Below the pieces are notes generated by a model. That model saw nothing but the letters and a program-made list of their open reading frames with translations. It made no database searches and was not told where the DNA came from. Below, one piece after another: positions 7,851-15,478 of a DNA stretch of 33,804 nt; within the stretch, counting starts at the first letter, position 1; every line of letters begins with the position of its first letter. The stretch covers positions 1-33,804 of the forward strand of contig JAAYLM010000420.1 in NCBI GenBank assembly GCA_012521915.1, in the 5' to 3' direction. The translations under genes were made by a program, and so were the position numbers. This DNA is from Oscillospiraceae bacterium. Lineage in GTDB: Bacteria > Bacillota > Clostridia > Saccharofermentanales > UBA5734.

Positions 7851-8754
7851 ACTGTGGCAAGACATGCTGCCTGATCGCCTGGGCCACCCCGGACTGTTCA
7901 TGGTCCAGCGTCACGACATCAGCCGCCGCTTTGACCGCGGGCATGGCATTTCCCATAGCGACCCCCAGGCCGGCAACACGCAACATGCTGATATCATTTT
8001 CCTGATCACCCAGCGCAACCACCTGATCCATGGCAATATGCAGGCGGTCGGCCAGCAGCTGAAGTGCCCGCCCCTTGGAAACACCGGCTTTCATAATATC
8101 CACCACAACGTCACCGGATTGTTCCCCCACACAGGTGGTCTTTTCCTGCAGTAACCGACGCAAAGCATCCATCTTTTCCGGATCCGGCAGGACAGCCAGC
8201 ATTTTAACGAAGTCCTCAGCGCTGTCAGCCAGAACCTTGTCAGTAAGCGGCAGCAAGGTGATAGGCTGCTCACCGTGTTGTTCCTGCAGGCGATTATACT
8301 GGACAAAAAGTTCAATACGCCGGCTTCCGGCCGGATAATAGACCGTATCTGGCGTATAGCAGATGTAATCATGGCCCTGACGGCTCAGGTAATCGTGGAG
8401 AACCATTACGTCCTTTATGCCGACCGGTGTGCTCGCGATGACTTGATCGGTCGCGCAATCACGGATTACAGCGCCATTGCACGCGATGATCGGCAGTCGC
8501 ACCTGCAGCTGCTTAACATAGATGCGCGCCTGCCGGTCGGTCCGCCCGGTCACCAGGGTAAACGCGACGCCACATTCTCTCAGCGCTTCGATCGCGGCCA
8601 GGTTTTCGACAGAGACAAGCCCGCCTCTATCAATCAAGGTGCCATCAATGTCGGTGGCCACCAGACGATAGCGGCTTCCAGAAACTGAAAGTTCCTGAAC
8701 CGGGCAGGTTAAGGGGGATGGGCGGGTTATTGTTTGGGTTTTATTCTTGTCCAA
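7837..8754 (-). CDS. Cof-type HAD-IIB family hydrolase
   Basis: YRLVATDIDGTLIDRGG, FTLVTGRTDRQA, PIIACNGAVIRD, KGRALQLLADRL, VVALGDQENDISMLRVAGLGVAMGNA. Confidence 0.92.
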   Translation of the reverse strand: MDKNKTQTITRPSPLTCPVQELSVSGSRYRLVATDIDGTLIDRGGLVSVENLAAIEALRECGVAFTLVTGRTDRQARIYVKQLQVRLPIIACNGAVIRDCATDQVIASTPVGIKDVMVLHDYLSRQGHDYICYTPDTVYYPAGSRRIELFVQYNRLQEQHGEQPITLLPLTDKVLADSAEDFVKMLAVLPDPEKMDALRRLLQEKTTCVGEQSGDVVVDIMKAGVSKGRALQLLADRLHIAMDQVVALGDQENDISMLRVAGLGVAMGNAMPAVKAAADVVTLDHEQSGVAQAIRQHVLPQCANG

Positions 8755-9145
8755 TCTCGGTCACCTCAAATATGAATCGGCTTCTGGGTGTATATTTCAA
8801 CCGGACGCTCTGTCCGGATTCAAAGCTGAACTGACGCGGGTTATAATGCAGCGTCCTGCCACTGGTCTGAAGTGTCATGCGCCCGATCACCTCATCTGTG
8901 AGGTCCACTTCTTCTATCGTAAAGGTTTGTGCCGCGACAGACATAGCATCCAGCAGGCGAGGCACCGTCATGCTGAGGCTCAAATACAGCAGAATGACAG
9001 TCAGAACAACGGGCATAAGATAACTGACCGGATGCCTGTTCTTACGCTCCCAATTCACCGTCAGGCATTTGGTGAGCAATAAAAGCACTGCACCCGTCAA
9101 CACCAGACTGGTCGCCAGACTCATAAAAAAAAGCAGCAGACCCAT
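8741..9145 (-). CDS. Hypothetical membrane protein (about 2 TM helices plus soluble beta-rich C-terminus)
   Basis: ORF 8741..9205 overlaps the HAD start by 14 nt. ATG 9145 preceded closely by AAGGAG is a plausible start; GTG 9205 is the alternative. No family recognised. Confidence 0.55.
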   Translation of the reverse strand: MGLLLFFMSLATSLVLTGAVLLLLTKCLTVNWERKNRHPVSYLMPVVLTVILLYLSLSMTVPRLLDAMSVAAQTFTIEEVDLTDEVIGRMTLQTSGRTLHYNPRQFSFESGQSVRLKYTPRSRFIFEVTEIGQE

Positions 9146-9303
9146 CACTCCTTGGCTAAATTGGCCGGAAACGCCAGCGAACTCTTGTACAACAAAGAGA
9201 AACACACGATGGCGTATCGACCTTTACATTTCATTAGTGTACAATAGGGCATTGAAAAACGCAAAGGATTGCGTTGTTTCTCACACAGCATCAGGAGGCA
9301 AAG

Positions 9304-9579
9304 ATGACAGCAGATCTGGCCATCGCAGAAGAGTTTTCCAGGATCATGCGTGAATGCACCGGTAAAGTTGTTTTTGTGACAGAGGAAGGTGACCGCCTGG
9401 TTGCCGACAGTATGCTTTCCGCGCTTGTCGGCCTGGCAACATTGCTTTCGTTGGCTGAAGAAATTGACATGCATGTGGCCTGCGAGAATCCGGATGATTG
9501 CGCTCGTATTCTGGCCTTTATGCGTAGACATAAACTGGATCGCCGCAAGTCCGGCCAGACAACTGAATTTGACAACTGA
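9304..9579 (+). CDS. HPr-like family protein (apparently without the catalytic His region)
   Basis: AGGAGG RBS before ATG 9304; pattern AEEFSRIMRECTGKVVFVTEEGDRLVADSMLSALVGLATLLSLAEEIDMHVACENPDDCARILAFMR resembles HPr after the GLHARPA motif. Confidence 0.6.
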   Translation: MTADLAIAEEFSRIMRECTGKVVFVTEEGDRLVADSMLSALVGLATLLSLAEEIDMHVACENPDDCARILAFMRRHKLDRRKSGQTTEFDN

Positions 9580-9611
9580 TTGCCATTGTGTTAAGTTAAG
9601 TGCAAAATTAA

Positions 9612-9735
9612 TAAAGATTGCTGAATTTTTCAAACGGGGGAACCAAATTATTTGGGGTAAATCGCAACTGATGTTGCGAGGGGCAGTCTCTAGCCCTCAT
9701 CCGTCAGCTAACCTCGTAAGCATTAGAGACTTAAT
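9612..9735 (+). promoter_or_regulatory. c-di-AMP riboswitch (ydaO/yuaA leader)
   Basis: ACGGGGGAACCAAATTATTTGGGGTAAATCGCAACTGATGTTGCGAGGGGCAGTCTCTAGCCCTCATCCGTCAGCTAACCTCGTAAGCA matches the ydaO core (GGAACC...TTGGGGTNAATC...CCCNNANCCGNCAGCTAAC); P1 GATTGCT/AGCATTA. Confidence 0.93.
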
Positions 9736-9769
9736 CTGAGTTTTCTTTTGGAAGCTGTTTTTATTTGAT

Positions 9770-9799
9770 GCTGCGAGTGTTATGTTCGCGGCTTTTTTT
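9770..9799 (+). terminator. Intrinsic terminator following the c-di-AMP riboswitch (candidate expression platform)
   Basis: GCTGCGA-gtgttatgt-TCGCGGC followed by TTTTTTT. Confidence 0.88.
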
Positions 9800-10002
9800 A
9801 TGAATCGGAATTTGCAGCGGCAAAAATGACATCATTATGTAGAAACTGCGCTGCATCCGACCTTCAAAATCATAACGCCTGACCGATTTCAAATATCCCC
9901 CGAACCTTTGCCGATCACCAGGTCGATTGTGTTTTCTGTTCGCTTTACCCGCCGAACGCACCCGCCGGTTATGTCACATCATGCTTAAAGGAGGCATTAT
10001 TT

Positions 10003-10806
10003 GTGTTTAAAAGACTGTCACTCATGCTTATTCTGTCCGTAATCCTGCTATGCGCCGGATGTGCTGTCGGGTCTGAAACGACAACGCCTGACAATACAGA
10101 CATCCAGCAGATTCTTGTTGGTACAGAAGGAACCTACAAACCCTTCAATTTCATGGATGAAGACGGCAACCTGATCGGCTACGATATTGATGTGCTCAAG
10201 GAAGTTGACCGGCGTATTGACGCGTTGTCTTTCGATTTCGTCGCAGCACAGTGGGACAGCCTTTTCCTGGGTATGGAATCAGGTAAATACCATATGGTTG
10301 CCGACCAGCTGGTTCAGACTGAAGAGCGCAGACAAAAGTACCAGTTTGCGGAAAACAGCTATTTTTCTGCGATGACTTACTTGGTGGTGCGCGAAGATGA
10401 ATCGGAAGAAAACACGTTGAAGGATCTGGAAGGTAAGACCATTGGTGTTTCTGTCGCTACACTATATGCCAATTTGCTGGAAGAATACAATAAAGAAAAC
10501 AACGATGCCATCACAATCAGGTACTACGAAGGAAATATCACCTCGATTTTCCAGGATCTGGAAGCAGGCAGAATTGACGCTGCTATGAACGACAAGTTCA
10601 TTATCAATGACTCGATCGAAACACTGGGCCTCAAAATTAAAACAGCCGGTGATCCCATTGATGTCAGCTTATGTTACCATCTGTTCCCTCAGGGGGCTGA
10701 AGGCGATGCACTGCGCGAAAAAGTGGATGAGGCACTGGATGCTATGATCGCTGACGGTACGCTTGCGGAAATATCCATCAGTTGGTTCGGTGAAGACCTT
10801 TCCTGA
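10003..10806 (+). CDS. Polar amino acid ABC transporter substrate-binding lipoprotein
   Basis: GTG start after AAAGGAGG; lipobox LCAGC; VGTEGTYKPFNFMDEDGNLIGYDIDVLKEV, LEGKTIGVSVAT, DLEAGRIDAAMND. Confidence 0.94.
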   Translation: MFKRLSLMLILSVILLCAGCAVGSETTTPDNTDIQQILVGTEGTYKPFNFMDEDGNLIGYDIDVLKEVDRRIDALSFDFVAAQWDSLFLGMESGKYHMVADQLVQTEERRQKYQFAENSYFSAMTYLVVREDESEENTLKDLEGKTIGVSVATLYANLLEEYNKENNDAITIRYYEGNITSIFQDLEAGRIDAAMNDKFIINDSIETLGLKIKTAGDPIDVSLCYHLFPQGAEGDALREKVDEALDAMIADGTLAEISISWFGEDLS

Positions 10807-10856
10807 CCAGGATCTTCGCTGAAACATCTGATCCATCATAACTGCGGGTAAGCCTG

Positions 10857-10890
10857 GAACGTATCGGGGGGATACCCCCCTGATACGTTC
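10857..10890 (+). repeat. Strong intercistronic hairpin between substrate-binding protein and permease genes
   Basis: GAACGTATCGGGGGG-ATA-CCCCCCTGATACGTTC: 15-bp stem (one G.U), tetraloop, no T tract. Confidence 0.85.
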
Positions 10891-10913
10891 TGCCAGTATA
10901 TAAAGGTGAAAAT

Positions 10914-11609
10914 ATGAATCAATTGTTTGATTTCGATTATATGTTCCGATCTTTTCCGGAAATTTTACGTCAAGCGCCCGTCACACTGCTCATATCGGTC
11001 GGCTCGATGGCAATCGGCCTGGTCATCGGTCTTATCACCGCCTTGCTTAAAATCTACAAAATTCCTGTTCTGAGCTGGATCGCCACCTTTTATGTTTCTT
11101 TCACAAGAGGAACGCCTCTGCTGGTTCAGATCTATCTGTCTTATTACGGCATCCCGAAGATACTGGCTTTTATGAATATCGGCCTCAATATTGGTCAGGT
11201 ACCGAGTATCGTCTTTATCTATGTCGCATATTCTCTTAATGTAGGTGCTTATTTATCTGAGTCCATCCGCTCCGCTATTCAGGCGATCGACAAAGGTCAG
11301 GTGGAAGCGGCGTACTCGGTAGGGATGAGCAAGGTGCAAAGCATGTTCAGAATCATCATTCCGCAGGCAGTCACCATCGCGCTGCCCAATTTTGGGAATT
11401 CTTTTATCGGACTGATGAAAGACACATCATTGGCTTTTATCATCGGTGTTGTCGAAATTATGGCGCAGGCTAAAATCGTCGGCGCACGCAGTCTTCGCTT
11501 CTTCGAAGTTTATATTAATTCGGCGATTATCTACTGGGTAATCTGTCTGATCATGGAAAGAGTTCTATACTGGCTCGAAAAGAAAACCAGGAAACATCTG
11601 GAAACCTGA
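10914..11609 (+). CDS. Polar amino acid ABC transporter permease (HisM/GlnP type)
   Basis: FRSFPEILRQAPVTLLISVGSM, SFTRGTPLLVQIYLSYYG, GAYLSESIRSAIQAIDKGQVEAAYSVGMSKVQSMFRIIIPQA (EAA loop). Confidence 0.95.
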   Translation: MNQLFDFDYMFRSFPEILRQAPVTLLISVGSMAIGLVIGLITALLKIYKIPVLSWIATFYVSFTRGTPLLVQIYLSYYGIPKILAFMNIGLNIGQVPSIVFIYVAYSLNVGAYLSESIRSAIQAIDKGQVEAAYSVGMSKVQSMFRIIIPQAVTIALPNFGNSFIGLMKDTSLAFIIGVVEIMAQAKIVGARSLRFFEVYINSAIIYWVICLIMERVLYWLEKKTRKHLET

Positions 11610-11624
11610 AGGAAGGTAAAAAGA

Positions 11625-12368
11625 ATGATCGATATTATTGATTTGCATAAAGCTTTCAAGAAAAACAAAGTGTTGAAGGGTGTCAACCTGCATGTTGATC
11701 CAGGCGAAGTGGTGATTATCATCGGACCCAGTGGTTCAGGAAAATCAACGATGCTGCGCTGCATCAATTACCTGGAGCGGCCAAACCGGGGCATTATCCG
11801 CGTTGACGACCTGAAAGTGGATGCCCGGAACGTGCATAGCAAGCAAATTGTTGCTTTACGTAATAAAACCGCTATGGTCTTTCAGCATTACAATCTATTC
11901 AAAAATAAAACGGTTGTTGAAAATGTGATGGAAGGCCTGATTGTCGCTCAAAAGATGGACAAGAAGTTGGCTTACGATACCGGCGTCTCTTACCTCGAGA
12001 AGGTTGGTCTGCTGGACAAACTGAATGAATATCCGGCCAAACTATCCGGCGGGCAAAAACAGCGTGTTGGCATCGCGCGGGCGTTGGCACTCAACCCTAA
12101 AGTCATCTTGTTTGATGAACCGACTTCCGCTCTTGATCCTGAGCTGGTGGGCGAGGTGCTTGAAGTTATGAAAGATGTCGCCAAAGAAGGCATGACGATG
12201 ATTGTGGTCACCCATGAAATCAGCTTTGCCCGTGAAGTCGCTGATCATGTCTATTTCATGGATGATGGCATTTTTGTCGAAGATGGTAAACCTTCCGAGC
12301 TGATCAACAGCCCAAGAGAAGAAAGGACACGCCGTTTCCTTAGTCGGGTCACCCTGCGAGTCACTTGA
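11625..12368 (+). CDS. Polar amino acid ABC transporter ATP-binding protein (GlnQ type)
   Basis: Walker [10 protein letters not shown], signature [15 protein letters not shown], Walker [36 protein letters not shown]. Confidence 0.96.
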   Translation: MIDIIDLHKAFKKNKVLKGVNLHVDPGEVVIIIGPSGSGKSTMLRCINYLERPNRGIIRVDDLKVDARNVHSKQIVALRNKTAMVFQHYNLFKNKTVVENVMEGLIVAQKMDKKLAYDTGVSYLEKVGLLDKLNEYPAKLSGGQKQRVGIARALALNPKVILFDEPTSALDPELVGEVLEVMKDVAKEGMTMIVVTHEISFAREVADHVYFMDDGIFVEDGKPSELINSPREERTRRFLSRVTLRVT

Positions 12369-12416
12369 TCAGACAAACGGACACATACTGCTAACGATGA
12401 TCAACACAGGAAGCTA

Positions 12417-12441
12417 AAACAGCCATAACGGCTGTTTTTTT
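12417..12441 (+). terminator. Intrinsic terminator after ABC transporter operon
   Basis: AAACAGCC-ataac-GGCTGTTT followed by TTTTT. Confidence 0.9.
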
Positions 12442-12443
12442 GC

Positions 12444-12488
12444 TTGACGGAAGGAGTGATTTATGGTAAAAGTTAACCAATGTTAACT
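12444..12488 (+). promoter_or_regulatory. Candidate feo promoter with palindromic operator
   Basis: TTGACG (12444-12449), 17-nt spacer, TAAAAG (12467-12472), overlapping the perfect palindrome AGTTAAC-CAAT-GTTAACT (12471-12488). Confidence 0.5.
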
Positions 12489-12508
12489 TAACACGAGGAG
12501 CAGTTGTC

Positions 12509-12760
12509 ATGGAAAATGAATATAGGCCTTTGTGTGATCTGAAACCAGGAGAGTCGGGACATGTCGTCTCAGTGGGAGGCGGCAGCCAGTTGCATCAGCG
12601 TTTGATTGCCATGGGCGTGACGCCGGGCGCCTGGCTGATTGTGCGAAAGTTCGCGCCACTGGGTGACCCCATGGAGATCAATATCCGCAACTATGCCCTC
12701 TCAATTCGCAGAAAGGATGCGCGTGATATCCTCGTTGATACGCGCAAAAACGCTAAATGA
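12509..12760 (+). CDS. feoA: Ferrous iron transport protein A
   Basis: LCDLKPGESGHVVSVGGGSQLHQRLIAMGVTPGAWLIVRKFAPLGDPMEINIRNYALSIRRKDARDILV. Confidence 0.93.
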   Translation: MENEYRPLCDLKPGESGHVVSVGGGSQLHQRLIAMGVTPGAWLIVRKFAPLGDPMEINIRNYALSIRRKDARDILVDTRKNAK

Positions 12761-14727
12761 GCATACGCATCGCTTTAGCCGGCAATCCAAACAGCGGCAA
12801 AACAACCTTGTTCAACCGCCTGACAGGCACCCGCCAGACAACAGGTAACTGGCCGGGCGTAACCGTTGAAAAGAAAACCGGCACAGTCCGCAAAACGCAT
12901 GGTGGACTGACTGTTATCGATTTGCCCGGTATCTATTCCCTATCACCATACTCACTTGAGGAAATCATCGCCCGCAATTATATTGTTGATGAATCACCGG
13001 ACGTCGTGGTCAACATCATTGATGCGACCAACCTGGAACGCAACCTTTACCTTTCATTGCAGCTGAAAAAACTGGGCAGGCCGATGATCATTGCCCTGAA
13101 CATGATGGATGAACTGCTGGGGCATGGCGATCATCTTGACGTTGACAGGCTGGCAGAATTGCTGAGGGTCCCGGTCATACCCATATCGGCAAAAAAAGGC
13201 CAAGGCATTGACGAGCTGATCCGCTCGGTTCAGCACCTCGTACACTGCCATCAACTGCAGGACAGGGACCGGCAGTGGCAACACGGTCCGCACAGGCGCA
13301 GAGGCCGGCACGGTTTCATCAGCCCTAAAACCTTCGATGCCGGCCGGCAAGCCGGTTTCTACCACGCTGCGGCTCCTGTCCAGATAACCGCAGGGTCAGG
13401 CGTTCTGGATACAGATAACCAGACAGTCCTGCACAAATTCACGCCTGAAACCGAGGCGGAAACAGAATCCATGTACACCCGGGCAGCCTGGATCCATGAC
13501 CAGGTTCTGCGGCACAGCCACCAACCCGGCGCGCTCTCACGCTCCGATAAAATCGCCCGGGTCCTCACCCACCGGATCTGGGCCTTCCCCATCTTCCTGC
13601 TTGTGATGCTGATCGTTTTCCAGATCACCTTTCATGAGGCGATCGGTGGCCGTATCACGGAATGGCTTGATCTTTTTTTCTCCGACAAGCTGGCCGGCTG
13701 GCTGAGCAGCTGGCTGCAGGCGGCGGCTGCGCCTCCGTGGATCAAATCGTTGCTTGTCGACGGCATTCTGGCCGGTGTTGGCCGCAGTCTGACTTTTTTG
13801 CCCCAGATCACCCTGCTCTTTCTCTTTTTGTCCATCATGGAAGACACCGGTTATATGGCGCGAGCTGCCTTCATCACGGATAAACTCTTTCAGAAATTTG
13901 GTTTATCCGGCCGCAGTTTTATCCCGATGCTGATGGGTTTCGGCTGCACCGTTCCGGCAGTCATGGCCACCCGCACACTGGAATCAGAACGGGACCGGCG
14001 ATTGACCATCCTGATCACACCTTTCATGTCCTGTGGCGCACGCATGCCCATTTATGCTTTTTTGTCGGCTATATTCTTCGCCTCTAACAGGGGTCTGGTG
14101 ACTTTTTCCATGTATTTGCTGGGTATCCTCATCGCCATCGCCACAGCATTTCTTTTCAGCCATACCGTCATGCGCGGCGAAGATGCCCCGTTTGTTATTG
14201 AACTGCCGCCCTATCGCCTGCCGGACAGTAAATCTCTGCTGCTTCATGTCTGGGATAAAGTCAAAGATTTCCTGATCCGTGCCGGCACCATTATTTTCGC
14301 CATGACCATTGTTGTCTGGTTTTTCCAGTCTTTCAGTTTCTCACTGCAGCGTGTCGCGGACAGCGCAGATAGCATGTTCGGCCGTTTTGGCAGCTTACTT
14401 GCCCCGGTTTTCCGACCGCTGGGCTTTGGCAGCTGGCAGGCCGCCGTCGCTCTGCTGACCGGTCTCGTGGCCAAGGAATCGGTTGTGGCAACCCTGGAAA
14501 TTGTCTTCCAACCAGGGCAGCTGCAGACCATCATGACGCCGCTGGCCGCTTATGCCTTCATGACTTTCACATTGCTGTATATGCCCTGCATTGCCGCTTT
14601 CAGTGCGATTCGGCGTGAGATGAACAGCTGGAAATGGACAACCACCGCCGTTGTTTACCAAACAGGCATTGCCTGGCTGATGGCTTTCCTGATTTTCCAG
14701 GGAGGCCGGCTACTGGGCTTTTCCTGA
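12757..14727 (+). CDS. feoB: Ferrous iron transport protein B
   Basis: ALAGNPNSGKTTLFNRLTGTRQTTGNWPGVTVEKKTG, DLPGIYSL, MGFGCTVPAVMATRTLESERDRRLTILITPFMSCGARMPIY, GLVAKESVVATL; overlaps feoA stop (ATGA). Confidence 0.97.
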   Translation: MSIRIALAGNPNSGKTTLFNRLTGTRQTTGNWPGVTVEKKTGTVRKTHGGLTVIDLPGIYSLSPYSLEEIIARNYIVDESPDVVVNIIDATNLERNLYLSLQLKKLGRPMIIALNMMDELLGHGDHLDVDRLAELLRVPVIPISAKKGQGIDELIRSVQHLVHCHQLQDRDRQWQHGPHRRRGRHGFISPKTFDAGRQAGFYHAAAPVQITAGSGVLDTDNQTVLHKFTPETEAETESMYTRAAWIHDQVLRHSHQPGALSRSDKIARVLTHRIWAFPIFLLVMLIVFQITFHEAIGGRITEWLDLFFSDKLAGWLSSWLQAAAAPPWIKSLLVDGILAGVGRSLTFLPQITLLFLFLSIMEDTGYMARAAFITDKLFQKFGLSGRSFIPMLMGFGCTVPAVMATRTLESERDRRLTILITPFMSCGARMPIYAFLSAIFFASNRGLVTFSMYLLGILIAIATAFLFSHTVMRGEDAPFVIELPPYRLPDSKSLLLHVWDKVKDFLIRAGTIIFAMTIVVWFFQSFSFSLQRVADSADSMFGRFGSLLAPVFRPLGFGSWQAAVALLTGLVAKESVVATLEIVFQPGQLQTIMTPLAAYAFMTFTLLYMPCIAAFSAIRREMNSWKWTTTAVVYQTGIAWLMAFLIFQGGRLLGFS

Positions 14728-14771
14728 ATGTGACCGATCTGCTAGAATAGACTCAAGAGGAGCGATCCACC

Positions 14772-15029
14772 ATGTTCTTTTCCAATCATATCGTTCTTTC
14801 CCCTGGCCGTATCCTGGTGCAGGCTTCGCCATACATCGTTGTTGCTTTACTGCTTCTGCTGGCTGTTTTTTTTCTCATACGCCACTTCCGCGGACAATCC
14901 AGCTCCAGTTGCTGTGGATCGGTCAAGGACAGTCAGGATAAAACATCATCCGGAGCCAATCCATGCGCAGGCTGTGCTTTTGCAGCCTGTCCCTCAGCCC
15001 GTCCGCGACGGACGGACGGAAAGGAGTAA
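14772..15029 (+). CDS. Small Cys-rich membrane protein, feoB-associated type
   Basis: Single TM helix (ASPYIVVALLLLLAVFFLIRHF) then SSSSCCGS...NPCAGCAFAACPS; located directly after feoB. Confidence 0.65.
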   Translation: MFFSNHIVLSPGRILVQASPYIVVALLLLLAVFFLIRHFRGQSSSSCCGSVKDSQDKTSSGANPCAGCAFAACPSARPRRTDGKE

Positions 15030-15034
15030 GCGAC

Positions 15035-15418
15035 ATGGACGAAAAAGCAAAGCTAACCCCTTCAAGTGAGGATTATCTTGAGGCAATCCTGGAATTATCC
15101 AACCAGGACAACACCGTGCGCTCAGTGGATATCGCCAGCCATTTGCAGGTTTCCAAGGCCAGCGTCAACAAAGCCATGGGCGTCCTGCGTGATATGGGGC
15201 TGATTGAACAAGCCCATTACGGGCAGATCCATCTGACTGAGCAGGGCCATACACGTGCCCGCGAAGTGCTCCATCGCCATACGATGCTCAAGCGTTTCCT
15301 CACGGAGATCCTGCACATCAGTGATGAAACCGCAGAGCGTGATGCTTGCCGCATGGAGCATGCCATCAGCGACGAAACGCGCAACAAGTGGTTCCACTGG
15401 CTGCACACTGTGCTATAA
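15035..15418 (+). CDS. DtxR/MntR-family metal-dependent transcriptional regulator
   Basis: AAAGGAG RBS; TPSSEDYLEAILELSNQDNTVRSVDIASHLQVSKASVNKAMGVLRDMGLIEQAHYGQIHLTEQGHTRAREVLHRHTMLKRFLTEIL...DACRMEHAISDET. Confidence 0.94.
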   Translation: MDEKAKLTPSSEDYLEAILELSNQDNTVRSVDIASHLQVSKASVNKAMGVLRDMGLIEQAHYGQIHLTEQGHTRAREVLHRHTMLKRFLTEILHISDETAERDACRMEHAISDETRNKWFHWLHTVL

Positions 15419-15478
15419 TTCGGCTTCAGGCCACAGGACCGGTGATCCTCAGAAGCGAAGCTTATTTCTTGTCGGATT

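Noticed and set aside
7647-7901. 84-aa minus-strand ORF through the 7715-7850 element
   Set aside because: Overlaps the end of the HAD gene in a different frame and runs through dense inverted repeats; no RBS or family resemblance. A structured RNA explanation fits better, but a small protein cannot be fully excluded.
9145-9633. 162-aa minus-strand ORF
   Set aside because: Antisense to the HPr-like gene, which has a good RBS; the ORF also runs into the riboswitch region.
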